A stretch of 64,000 bases of DNA, from assembly GCA_947495985.1 (NCBI GenBank), contig CANMBD010000001.1, positions 1,240,001-1,304,000 of the forward strand. Direction: 5' to 3'. Below, piece by piece: positions 55,211 to 63,873 of the stretch. The position numbers and the translations under genes are program-made. Within the stretch, counting starts at the first letter, position 1; every line of letters starts with the position of its first letter. This DNA comes from an uncultured Sphingomonadaceae bacterium (lineage in GTDB: Bacteria > Pseudomonadota > Alphaproteobacteria > Sphingomonadales > Sphingomonadaceae). The notes beneath the pieces were generated by a model that was given only the letters and a program-made list of their open reading frames with translations, was not told where the DNA came from and ran no database searches.

Positions 55211-56101
55211 ATGACAGGTACACCATCATGGAATCCGGATCACGGCAGCGGGATTACCATCCAATGGCTCGAGGCCAATGGTCAGACTTTTGAGGTCGCA
55301 CAAGCGGGTGAAGGAAAAAAACTCGCGCTATGCCTGCACGGCTTTCCGGAATTGCACTATAGTTGGCGTTTTCAAATTCCGCTGCTTGTTGAGCAAGGCT
55401 ATCGCGTGTGGGCACCAAATATGCGCGGTTATGGTGGGTCGAGCAAACCGGCGAAGGTGCGTGATTATGCACTGGATCATCTTTGCGCCGACGTCGCCGC
55501 GCTCATCGATGCAAGTGGTGCAGAAGAGGTCACCCTGATTGCTCACGATTGGGGAGCGATTGTTGCATGGGCTTTCGCGATCCAGAAACTACGCCCCTTG
55601 AAACGCCTTGTGATCATGAACGTTCCGCATCCAATGGTTGGGAAACGCGAGATACGCCATTGGCGGCAGTTGAGACGGAGCTGGTATATCTTCTTTTTCC
55701 AGATTCCCTGGCTACCTGAATTCCTGATGTCCCGCAGCCAAGGCGAACCCATAAAACGTGCTTTCAGTAATATGGCTTGCGACCAGAGCAATTTTTCGGA
55801 CGACGTGCTGGAACACTACTCCAATGCGGCAACGCGACCTGGGTCAATGAAATCAATGGTCAATTATTACCGAGCCCTGCTCCGATATCGAGATGTCATT
55901 GATATCGAGAACAAGTCAATTGCCCTCCCGACCCTGATGATCTGGGGAGAGGAAGATAGCGCGCTCAACATCAAATGCACAGAAGGTACCGAACAATGGG
56001 TGCCTAACCTGGAATTACATCGCCTGCCGGGCGTATCGCATTGGGTGCAGCAGGAGGCACCTGAAAAGGTCAACACGATTTTGCGAGGCTGGCTGGCCTA
56101 G
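55211..56101 (+). CDS. Alpha/beta hydrolase, epoxide-hydrolase-like
   Basis: A 296-residue alpha/beta hydrolase. The oxyanion HGFPELHYSWR and NMRGYGGSS segments, the nucleophile Asp in IAHDWGAIVAWAFA, and the catalytic His in PGVSHWVQQEAPEKV match epoxide hydrolases/haloalkane dehalogenases. The Tyr residues of the lid cannot be assigned safely. Its stop overlaps the convergent flavoprotein's stop by four bases at a palindromic CTAG. Confidence 0.88.
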   Translation: MTGTPSWNPDHGSGITIQWLEANGQTFEVAQAGEGKKLALCLHGFPELHYSWRFQIPLLVEQGYRVWAPNMRGYGGSSKPAKVRDYALDHLCADVAALIDASGAEEVTLIAHDWGAIVAWAFAIQKLRPLKRLVIMNVPHPMVGKREIRHWRQLRRSWYIFFFQIPWLPEFLMSRSQGEPIKRAFSNMACDQSNFSDDVLEHYSNAATRPGSMKSMVNYYRALLRYRDVIDIENKSIALPTLMIWGEEDSALNIKCTEGTEQWVPNLELHRLPGVSHWVQQEAPEKVNTILRGWLA

Positions 56102-57405
56102 CTTTCCCTCGCTGCAATCATTTCATCAATGTCGGTGAATTTCTCACGCGGTGCACCGCTGCGAGCATTAGCCACTTCCGCTTCCTCAATCTTCTTCCAG
56201 TCGCGAAAAGTGACTGCTTCAACGCCGCGGCGTTCGAACAGCCGATCTAATCCTTTCCGTCCCTCCTTATTGTCGCCTGCCCCGATATCTTCGGCTACTG
56301 CCTCGATAATCGCAAAACCATCCGGTTTATTGGTACCAATTGTCCCGGTCGGTCCTCTTCGCGCCCAGCCGACGCAATAGAGGCCCGGCAATATCCGGCC
56401 ATCAACATTGGCAAACCGGCCGCGACCATGTTCGTAGGGTACGCCTTCAATCGGCGGCGTACGATAACCGATGCAGCTGATCACCAACGAACAGTCTAAC
56501 TCGTATCGTTCGCCCGTTCCTTTGGAACGCAAGTCAGTATCCAGTTCTGTTTTCTCTACAATCAGTTTTTCGACTTTGCCATCACCCTGAATCTCAACTG
56601 GCATGGCGAAAAAGTCGAAATCGATAACGACCGGTTTGTCTCGCAACTCTCCCGCACGGGCAAAAAAACTGCGTAAATGGGTCACTGATTTACGCATACC
56701 GGGCTCGAGCATCGCATCTGCACCCTCGTCAGGAAAATCCAATGTATCAATCACTGGACGAGCGCGTTCCAGATGACCCAACTCGCCCAATTCTTTCGGG
56801 GTCATGGCAATTTGATGAGGGCCTCGTCTACCGAGTAGCGTAATTTTATCGACATTGCTTTGTTTCAACTGGTCAAGCGCATGTCCCACAATATCGCTAC
56901 CAGCAAACTCAGCTTCAGTCTTGGCCAGAATTCGCGCAACATCCAAAGCGACGTTACCGTTTCCAATCACGGCCACAGAATTGCCATCCAGAGGCGGGTC
57001 AAGGTCTCTGTAATCAGGATGGCCGTTATACCATCCGACAAAGGCCGCGCTCCCGATAACTCCGGCCAAATCACTGCCCTCAATTTCCAGTGGCCGATCA
57101 TTGGGGGCACCAGTGGCCAGGATTACTGCATCATAAAAGCCCTGTAGTTCCTCGATACTGACATCTTCTCCCACGGAAACATTACCGGCAAAATGAACGT
57201 TATCACCCAGAGCGGTTTTCTCGTAACGCCGAGAAACGGCCTTGATCGATTGATGGTCCGGGGCAACGCCAGTTCGAATCAGACCAAAGGGGACCGGTAA
57301 CCGGTCAATGATATCGATGGTAACGTTGCCACCATATTTTTTTTGCGCCGCTTCGGCCGAGTAATAGCCCGCCGGCCCCGACCCGATGATCGCGATATGC
57401 CGCAT
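56098..57405 (-). CDS. FprA-like FAD-dependent ferredoxin/adrenodoxin-NADP reductase
   Basis: A 435-residue flavoprotein. FAD motif IIGSGPAGYYSAEAAQKKYG, then VPFGLIRTGVAPDHQSIKAV, the NADP site VIGNGNVALDVARIL and PTGTIGTNKPDG near the end: these are adrenodoxin-reductase-type (FprA) features. It transfers electrons from NADPH to ferredoxins, probably for a P450 or other oxygenase, none of which is in this window. ATG at 57405 has GGGAGGA upstream; two other ATGs are near. Confidence 0.9.
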   Translation of the reverse strand: MRHIAIIGSGPAGYYSAEAAQKKYGGNVTIDIIDRLPVPFGLIRTGVAPDHQSIKAVSRRYEKTALGDNVHFAGNVSVGEDVSIEELQGFYDAVILATGAPNDRPLEIEGSDLAGVIGSAAFVGWYNGHPDYRDLDPPLDGNSVAVIGNGNVALDVARILAKTEAEFAGSDIVGHALDQLKQSNVDKITLLGRRGPHQIAMTPKELGELGHLERARPVIDTLDFPDEGADAMLEPGMRKSVTHLRSFFARAGELRDKPVVIDFDFFAMPVEIQGDGKVEKLIVEKTELDTDLRSKGTGERYELDCSLVISCIGYRTPPIEGVPYEHGRGRFANVDGRILPGLYCVGWARRGPTGTIGTNKPDGFAIIEAVAEDIGAGDNKEGRKGLDRLFERRGVEAVTFRDWKKIEEAEVANARSGAPREKFTDIDEMIAARES

Positions 57406-57718
57406 CCGCATTCCTCCCAGAATCAAGGTTGTTTACCTCTACCTGCATGCTAACGGCATAATTATAAAAGAAAAGAGTTACAGGCTGTGCCTATCTTTTT
57501 GGTTGGCAGACGGGTCGAAAATAAGCATGTCTAAAACGTGCTATAGATCACAATCAGGGGAGCCTAATACCGTTACAACATATTACAGTACCTCAGAGCG
57601 ATGATCAGTTTTTGTCATCATACAAATCTCGAGGTCGCGAATTAATGTGCCACTGCCATGGAATTGGCTAATGCAGTTTCACGCAGTGAGCAGGGTATTT
57701 TAAATCGGAGGGAATATC
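57406..57718. other. Intergenic region, promoter region of divergent genes
   Basis: 313 bases, AT-rich, between the divergent flavoprotein and CsgG-like genes. No gene or repeat is supported. GGAGGG at 57707-57712 is the ribosome-binding site of the CsgG-like gene. Confidence 0.5.
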
Positions 57719-58486
57719 ATGTTGAAGAAAATTATCACTGCCATAGCTGTCTCATCAGTCGCGCTTTCCGGCGGTACGGCGCTGGCTGCAGGCAAGTCAA
57801 AAGGTCAGAAGGCGCAGGAGCGCGGTGTTGCGGAAATTCCTGTTTGTTACAAAAAACTTGGCACCATTGCCATCGTGGAACCAGAACAACGCTGGTGGGT
57901 GAGCTATAAGCTGGGCTCGCCGGAGGCACTGATCAAGACCTTTGTTGCTCGCTCTGGCTGCTTTGGTCTGGTGGATCGCGGTCGTGGTCTGGCCAGCAGG
58001 GCTGTCGAACGAGCGCTAGCGGATTCAGGCGAATTGCAACGCGGTTCCAATATCGGCAAGCGTCAGGTGAAAGCTGCAGATTATGTTATCGTGCCCGATA
58101 TTATTTCTGCCAATAACCGATCCGGTGGCGGTGGTGCGCTGAGCGGCATTGCAGGTGCATTGGGTGGGCGGACATTGGGCGGTCTGTTTGGTGGCATCAA
58201 GGTGAACAAGAAAGAAGCAAATGTCACATTGTCACTGGTCAACGTGCGCACGACCGAAATGGAACGCATCACCGAAGGCTATTCCCGCAAATCTGATCTG
58301 AAATTTGGCGGCGGAGGCGGCGGCTTCTTTGGCGGCGTTCTTGCTGGCGCCGCTGGTGGTGGTTATACCGACACCCAGATTGGACGGGTGATGGCTCTCG
58401 CCTATCTCGACGCCTATACAAAAATGGTGACGCAGCTCGGCGGTCTTCCCGAAGACCCTAGCGCCGCCGCACCGCAAGCAGAATAG
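57719..58486 (+). CDS. CsgG-family curli/holdfast-type assembly protein
   Basis: A 255-residue exported protein with a signal peptide (1-23, ending ALAA). RSGCFGLVDRGRGLASRAVERALADSGELQRGSN is the CsgG/HfaB-type block, with ADYVIVPDIISANNRSGG, VTLSLVNVRTTEMERITEGYS as further matching strands. There are two Gly-rich stretches (about 138-160 and 200-215). No lipobox Cys is present, so unlike CsgG it is not lipidated. Substrate export or an anchoring role is unproven. Followed by a terminator. Confidence 0.78.
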   Translation: MLKKIITAIAVSSVALSGGTALAAGKSKGQKAQERGVAEIPVCYKKLGTIAIVEPEQRWWVSYKLGSPEALIKTFVARSGCFGLVDRGRGLASRAVERALADSGELQRGSNIGKRQVKAADYVIVPDIISANNRSGGGGALSGIAGALGGRTLGGLFGGIKVNKKEANVTLSLVNVRTTEMERITEGYSRKSDLKFGGGGGGFFGGVLAGAAGGGYTDTQIGRVMALAYLDAYTKMVTQLGGLPEDPSAAAPQAE

Positions 58487-58511
58487 GGCCGCAGTCGGCT
58501 AGGACAAGATC

Positions 58512-58549
58512 ATCCCCGGTACGGCCAAATGCCTGGCCGGGGATTTTTT
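58512..58549 (+). terminator. Rho-independent terminator
   Basis: ATCCCCGG (58512-58519) pairs with CCGGGGAT (58537-58544), followed by a six-T run. An inner GGCC/GGCC pair lengthens the stem. Lies after the CsgG-like gene and before the next start. Confidence 0.9.
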
Positions 58550-58564
58550 CAGGAGATGATAAGA

Positions 58565-59593
58565 ATGAACAAATTTGCAATCGCTTTGATGGCAGCAACG
58601 TTGTTCACTTCCTGCTCTGTCTCTGCGGAAAACCCTGCAGCGGATCGTGAAGCAATGAGCGGTACGTTGCTGGTGGGCAATAAAGGCGAAGATACGCTCA
58701 GCTTCATTGACCTGGCATCCGGTCAGGAGATCACCCGCGGTGATACCGGTAAAAATCCTCATGAAGTTGCAATCTCGCCGGATGGGCAACTGGCAGCTGT
58801 TGTTTCTTATGGCGCGGAACATATCGATATTTTCGAAGTTGCCGCGCAAAGGAAGATTGAAACGATAGCGTTGACACCAGGCAAAAGCCCGCACGGCATT
58901 GTGTGGCTGGATGACGGGCGGATCATCGCCTCAACCGAAGGCAGCGACAGTATAACGATTGTATCGCCACCTTCCGGGGAGAGCCAGACGCGCGAAGTTA
59001 CCCAAATTTCGACCGGACAGAAGGGCAGTCATATGCTGGTGGTAACGCCGGATAAAAGCCGCGCCTTTGTTAGCAATATGCAGTCCGGAACGGTGAGCGT
59101 CCTTGATCTTGTGGAGGGCTCCAAGATCAAGGACCTGCCCGCCGGTACAGAGCCGGAAGGCATTGCCATCACACCGGATGGAAAAACCGTCTGGGTCGCC
59201 GACCGGCGCGGCGATCTGATGCGGGTATTTGATGCCGACAGCCTGAATGAAATTACCACAATCAAAACCGGTAATTTCCCGATCCGCGTGGCCATCAGCC
59301 CGGATGGCAAAATCGCTGTGACATCCAATCTCGGCGATGGCGCGCTGGGCCTGTTCGATGTTGACACAAGGCTGCCCAAGGGCACCATCAAACTTGGCGG
59401 CAGCCGGGAATCGGCGCAGGTTACCATCCTTTTTTCACCAGATGGTAGGCGGCTTTATGTTGCCGAAACCGGACTGGACCGGATTGCCGAAGTTGACATG
59501 ATCGAAGGCAAGTTGATCCGCCACTTCGCCGTCGGAAAAAATGGCGACGGATTGGGTATTGTCCAAACTGTCGAGGCAGATCAAACCAAATAG
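58565..59593 (+). CDS. YncE/YVTN-type beta-propeller lipoprotein
   Basis: A 342-residue lipoprotein. Signal peptide and lipobox FTSC (Cys about 17), then repeated blades with the NPHEVAISPDGQLAAVVSY, PEGIAITPDGKTVWVADRRGD and FPIRVAISPDGKIAVTSNLGD pattern, the YVTN/YncE family repeat, which forms a seven-bladed propeller. Binding partner unknown. ATG at 58565 follows AGGAGATGAT. Confidence 0.87.
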   Translation: MNKFAIALMAATLFTSCSVSAENPAADREAMSGTLLVGNKGEDTLSFIDLASGQEITRGDTGKNPHEVAISPDGQLAAVVSYGAEHIDIFEVAAQRKIETIALTPGKSPHGIVWLDDGRIIASTEGSDSITIVSPPSGESQTREVTQISTGQKGSHMLVVTPDKSRAFVSNMQSGTVSVLDLVEGSKIKDLPAGTEPEGIAITPDGKTVWVADRRGDLMRVFDADSLNEITTIKTGNFPIRVAISPDGKIAVTSNLGDGALGLFDVDTRLPKGTIKLGGSRESAQVTILFSPDGRRLYVAETGLDRIAEVDMIEGKLIRHFAVGKNGDGLGIVQTVEADQTK

Positions 59594-59654
59594 GGTAACA
59601 GCCCGCTGATATTGATGAGATATTTTTCTAGGGTCGCACTTTAGGAAGATAGCA

Positions 59655-61676
59655 ATGCAAAAACCATTTAATCCCCTGCAGGCGCGCATGCTGAAAGCGC
59701 TGACCCAAACGCTGTTCCACGACACACCTATGGCCATTTCCCCGTCGCAAGTGGTGGAGAACCTTCAGGAGCATTTCTCCAATATAGATGGCAACAAGCC
59801 GAAGGAAATCGGGCTGGCGCTCTATGCGCTGTTCCTGATCCTTGGCGGCCCCTTCTTTCTGCTCGCGCCTCCAAAAATGCGCCAGACACTGATCCGCCGC
59901 CGCCTGCAGAACAGCCGCGTGGACCTGTTTCAGGATATCGCCCGCACCAAGGGCGTGATCCTCGCTGGCTATTATGGTCACTGGGAACGCGGCGATGAGG
60001 AACTGAATTTCGACAACCCGATTTACCAGCGGCTCAAATATCTATTGCCGGGCCAGCGGGACCGTTCCGCGCCCGGTGAACTGCCGGTCAGGCGCGAACC
60101 CAGACGCGATCTGAAAGCCGAAGTGTTTGTCGGGCATGATGCTATTCCCGAAGAGGTGGACGTCATCGTCATCGGGTCCGGCGCGGGCGGAGCGGTTGCG
60201 GCAGCCTCCGTGGCCGATGAGGGGCATGAAGTCCTCATCCTCGAAGCGGGTTACAACTACCCCTCATCCCGTATCACCCACGAAGAAGCCCGGATGACAG
60301 CCCGGCTGTTCAAGGACGGTGCGCTTCAAACGACCAAAGATCACGATGTGATTGTCTTTCAAGGGCGCGTGGTTGGCGGTTCGACGGTAATTAACAATGG
60401 CATCTGTCTGCGCATGAAACATGCGGGCCTTGTCCATCCGCAGGCAGAGGACGTGTACAAGACATGGGATGCTCTTGGCGCACCGGTCAGCGAAGCGGAA
60501 CTCACCGTCAGCTATGAGGCAGTTGAAGGTGCGCTGGAAGTTTCTGAAATATCGGCAATATCGGGACGAAACAATGGCCCTCACCTGCTTGATGGCTGGA
60601 ACAAATATGCGGCGCAATCCAATGATCCGATGGACAAGCAGGCCATTTCGGCATGGTTCCAGAAAAATTACGGCCCCAAGACCCCCGATAGCGAGTGTGT
60701 CTATTGCGGCTATTGCAACACCGGCTGCCCCTATGGCCGCAAGAAAGCGATGCCGGAGAGTTTCCTCACCCATGCCACCAGCACAGATCGCGACAAACCC
60801 GCACGCATACTGGACGGCGCGGAAGCAAACGAGATTGTCTGGAAAGATGGCACACAGGATACGCGCGTAGCCGAGGCAGTCGAAGTCACCCTCCGCGACG
60901 GTCGAAAACGAACTGTAAAAGCGCGCAAGGGCGTCGTAGTGGCTGCCGGAGCACTGGCGTCCAGCAACTTGCTGATCAACAGCGGGATTGAAAAATCCGG
61001 CGATGAAATATCACTCAACATTGCCTGCCCGGTCGTCGCCTTGATGCCCGAAGGACAGGAAATGAATGTCTGGAACGAGGACCAGATGGCGACCTATGTT
61101 GATCGCGGTGACTATCTGATCGAAAGCCATTTCCAACCCCCCATGAGCATGGCAACCTTAGTTCCCGGCTGGTTTGACGAACATTTCCGGCGAATGCTCA
61201 ATTATAACCGGCTGGTTTCTGCCGGTGTATTGTTTCCGGCTGACCGTCTTGGAAAAATGGAGAACGGCAAACTGAAACTGAAGGTTGGCGAGCCGGAGCT
61301 CGCTCTGCTTCGCCGCGCGTTGGCGACAATGACCAAGGTCCATTTCCTCAATGGCGCGATCGAAGTTTATCCGGCTCTCCTGAAAGGCCAAACCTTGCGC
61401 AGGGGAATGAGCGATTCTGAAATTGACGGCTTCTACCTGGACGCCATTGTCGAACCGGACGATGTGGTGCTGTCCAGCTCTCATCCCCATGGCGGCAATG
61501 CTATCAACGTGGATCCGGCCAAGGGTGTGGTCGACCTTGACCAGCGTGTTCACGGTACAACCAATGTCTATGTCACCGATGCAAGCGTGATGCCCAGCTG
61601 CATTCGCGTGAATGCACAGCTTACGACGATGGCAATGGCCCACCGGGCGATGGCCGGGAAAAACCGCTTCGGGTGA
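59655..61676 (+). CDS. GMC family oxidoreductase (long-chain alcohol oxidase-like)
   Basis: A 673-residue flavoprotein. The first 150 residues hold an N-terminal region with a membrane segment (about 50-72, IGLALYALFLILGGPFFLLA), then the FAD motif VIVIGSGAGGAVAAASVADEG (about 170), GRVVGGSTVINNGICLR and the C-terminal HPHGGNAINVDPAKGVVD with VYVTDASVMPSCIRVNAQLT. ECVYCGYCNTGCPYGRKK (about residue 350) is a Cys-rich block typical of plant-type long-chain alcohol oxidases. Oxidises an alcohol, probably hydrophobic; substrate unknown. Confidence 0.92.
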   Translation: MQKPFNPLQARMLKALTQTLFHDTPMAISPSQVVENLQEHFSNIDGNKPKEIGLALYALFLILGGPFFLLAPPKMRQTLIRRRLQNSRVDLFQDIARTKGVILAGYYGHWERGDEELNFDNPIYQRLKYLLPGQRDRSAPGELPVRREPRRDLKAEVFVGHDAIPEEVDVIVIGSGAGGAVAAASVADEGHEVLILEAGYNYPSSRITHEEARMTARLFKDGALQTTKDHDVIVFQGRVVGGSTVINNGICLRMKHAGLVHPQAEDVYKTWDALGAPVSEAELTVSYEAVEGALEVSEISAISGRNNGPHLLDGWNKYAAQSNDPMDKQAISAWFQKNYGPKTPDSECVYCGYCNTGCPYGRKKAMPESFLTHATSTDRDKPARILDGAEANEIVWKDGTQDTRVAEAVEVTLRDGRKRTVKARKGVVVAAGALASSNLLINSGIEKSGDEISLNIACPVVALMPEGQEMNVWNEDQMATYVDRGDYLIESHFQPPMSMATLVPGWFDEHFRRMLNYNRLVSAGVLFPADRLGKMENGKLKLKVGEPELALLRRALATMTKVHFLNGAIEVYPALLKGQTLRRGMSDSEIDGFYLDAIVEPDDVVLSSSHPHGGNAINVDPAKGVVDLDQRVHGTTNVYVTDASVMPSCIRVNAQLTTMAMAHRAMAGKNRFG

Positions 61677-61730
61677 TATAGGTTTTGGATGGACAGTCTT
61701 AATAGCGGACGAAATTGCCCATTGAGAAAC

Positions 61731-61756
61731 GAGACGCCGAGGTTAGTCGGCGCCTC
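61731..61756. terminator. Possible terminator between convergent genes
   Basis: GAGACGCCGA (61731-61740) pairs with TCGGCGCCTC (61747-61756), one mismatch, six-base loop. No strong T-run on either strand, but it sits between two convergent genes. Confidence 0.45.
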
Positions 61757-61767
61757 GCCCCTATCGG

Positions 61768-62334
61768 TTAGCCTCCAAAGGGAACCGAACTGTGGTGTAG
61801 GTTGATCTTCAGTTCACCATCTGCACCGCGCACATATCCAAAGCTGTACTCCACTTTGGTATCGTTGCCTTCAGTATCCGTGAAATAGTAGTTACCCATG
61901 GCCATCGCGCTGTCGCTATCAACAACGGTGCCTTCGTTTTCCCAACGCACGGCGGTCCAAGGCTTGATGGCGAAGCCTTTGTCTTCAGAGCCATCAGTGC
62001 CGACAAAATAGCTCATTGCTCCATCAAAGTCGCCGCGAAACTGGTCTTCAGCTGCCAGGGTTGGCTTGAACAATATGGTCGTGTCATCACCATAAGCATA
62101 GAATTTCTTGATATGCTCGTCGGCAGCGGCACGGAAATCACCTTCTTCGGTGAAGGCCTTTCCTATCGTAACAATACCCTCACCCCACGCCGTTTGCGCA
62201 GCGGCTACTTCTTCAGCGGTTATCGGAGCCGCTGCTTCTGAACTTTCAGCCGTGGCATCGGCTGAGCCTGTCTCAGAGGTGCAAGCTGCAAGAGCTAGCG
62301 GCGCTGCCGCGAGCAGAATAGCAATTTTCTTCAT
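61768..62334 (-). CDS. Small lipoprotein with SnoaL/DUF4440-like domain
   Basis: A 188-residue lipoprotein. Signal peptide and lipobox LAAC (Cys about 17), an Ala/Ser/Glu-rich linker, then a domain with AQTAWGEGIVTIGKAFTEEGD, FYAYGDDTTILFKPTLA, GFAIKPWTAVRWENEG and YYFTDTEGNDTKVEYSFGYV. The alternating strands and Trp/His pattern resemble the SnoaL/DUF4440 (NTF2-like) fold. Function unknown. ATG at 62334 gives the signal peptide. Confidence 0.72.
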   Translation of the reverse strand: MKKIAILLAAAPLALAACTSETGSADATAESSEAAAPITAEEVAAAQTAWGEGIVTIGKAFTEEGDFRAAADEHIKKFYAYGDDTTILFKPTLAAEDQFRGDFDGAMSYFVGTDGSEDKGFAIKPWTAVRWENEGTVVDSDSAMAMGNYYFTDTEGNDTKVEYSFGYVRGADGELKINLHHSSVPFGG

Positions 62335-62714
62335 ATTAGTTTCCTTGTTCAACTTGATGCCAGATTGAGGCCTGCATGGACGCATTAAAAGACCACGCGT
62401 TTATCTGGCGAAAATACTTATCCCTCAACTCTTGCTGAAAAGCTAGCGTGAGAGAATTCGTGTTACACTCCAATTGATACACAAAGTATTTCTACCCGGT
62501 GTGGTTGGATATTGACCCGACCGTACAGAAGAGCAAATCAAAAATATTAGCAGCACTTGATAGAAATCATCAATAAATACTCTATCTGTTCCTGCTGAAA
62601 GCGGCCATCAAAGTCGTAAGTTTTGGGATGGTTAGACAGCTTGTGTGGATCGATACTTTACATCACCACCATATCGTCTAATCGAAGCGCCAAGAGATAT
62701 TTGGAGACTTTGTA
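62335..62714. other. Intergenic region ahead of prfB
   Basis: 380 bases, AT-rich, between the lipoprotein gene (minus) and prfB (plus). No gene, terminator or clear promoter. TTTGGAGACTTTGTA directly before the ATG contains the prfB ribosome-binding site (GGAGA). Confidence 0.5.
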
Positions 62715-63842
62715 ATGCGTGCGGAAGCTCAGGCGCATGTCGACCGGATCAGCGCGGCGCTGGACCTGCTGAAAACCTCGCTTAACTGGGATGTTGCCTT
62801 ACGGCGGCTGGACGAGCTGAACGCGCGGGTAGAAGATCCGACGCTGTGGGACGACCAGAGCGCAGCGCAGGCCGTCATGACCGAGCGGCGGCGGCTGGAT
62901 GAGTCGATTACCGCAGCTAGGGAAATCCAGCAGGAAATGGACGACGCCCTCGAATTTATAGAGATGGCCGAGGAGGAAAGCGACGACGCGCTGGCTGATG
63001 AAGGCGTCGAGACGCTGGGCAAGCTCGCAGACCGGGCAGACCGTGACAAGGTTCAGGCGCTGCTTTCCGGTGAAGCGGATAATTTCGATACCTATCTGGA
63101 AATCCACGCCGGCGCCGGTGGAACGGAGAGTCAGGACTGGGCCGATATGCTGCTGCGCATGTATCAGCGCTGGGCCGAAGCGCGAGGCTATAAGGTCTCC
63201 ATGGTGGATTATCAGGCCGGTGATCAGGCAGGCATCAAGTCCGCCACGCTCGAGATCAAAGGCGAAAATGCCTATGGTTTCGCGAAAACCGAAAGTGGTG
63301 TTCATCGTCTTGTCCGGATATCTCCGTTTGACAGCGCCGCAAAAAGGCACACCAGCTTTTCCAGCGTCTGGGTTTATCCGGTGATTGATGAGAGTTTCGA
63401 GGTCGAGATTAACGAGGGCGACCTGAAAATCGATACTTATCGCGCCTCCGGTTCAGGCGGACAGCACGTCAACACTACGGACAGTGCCGTGCGCATAACC
63501 CACCAGCCCACCGGAATCGTCGTCGCTTCACAGAATGATCGCAGCCAGCATAAAAACCGCGCCACCGCGATGGGGATGCTCAAAGCACGGCTGTATGAGG
63601 CTGAGCTGCAGCGCCGCGAGGCTGAGGCAAGCGGCGAATATCAGGCAAAAACCGAAATTGGCTGGGGTCACCAGATTCGCAGCTATGTCCTGCAACCTTA
63701 TCAGATGGTCAAGGATTTGCGCACCGGTGTGACCAGCAGTGCGCCGTCGGATGTGCTGGATGGTGCACTTGACCCATTCATCGCCGCCGCCTTGTCACAA
63801 CGCGTTACCGGTGAAACGGTCGATGTAGAGGACGTTGACTAG
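62715..63842 (+). CDS. prfB: Peptide chain release factor 2
   Basis: Recognises UGA and UAA stop codons. 375 residues. The SPF tripeptide that reads the stop codon is at residues 203-205 (RISPFDSAAK), the GGQ catalytic motif at 248-250 (GSGGQHVNTTDSAVR). The gene is one continuous frame from the ATG, with no internal UGA near codon 25, so the programmed +1 frameshift found in many bacteria is absent here. Confidence 0.98.
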   Translation: MRAEAQAHVDRISAALDLLKTSLNWDVALRRLDELNARVEDPTLWDDQSAAQAVMTERRRLDESITAAREIQQEMDDALEFIEMAEEESDDALADEGVETLGKLADRADRDKVQALLSGEADNFDTYLEIHAGAGGTESQDWADMLLRMYQRWAEARGYKVSMVDYQAGDQAGIKSATLEIKGENAYGFAKTESGVHRLVRISPFDSAAKRHTSFSSVWVYPVIDESFEVEINEGDLKIDTYRASGSGGQHVNTTDSAVRITHQPTGIVVASQNDRSQHKNRATAMGMLKARLYEAELQRREAEASGEYQAKTEIGWGHQIRSYVLQPYQMVKDLRTGVTSSAPSDVLDGALDPFIAAALSQRVTGETVDVEDVD

Positions 63843-63873
63843 AAGAGCATCGATATCGGGCTAACAGTTCAAA

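Noticed and set aside
62715..62800. Programmed +1 frameshift in prfB
   Set aside because: The gene is continuous from ATG through the codon-25 region with no in-frame UGA, and the N-terminal sequence is complete.
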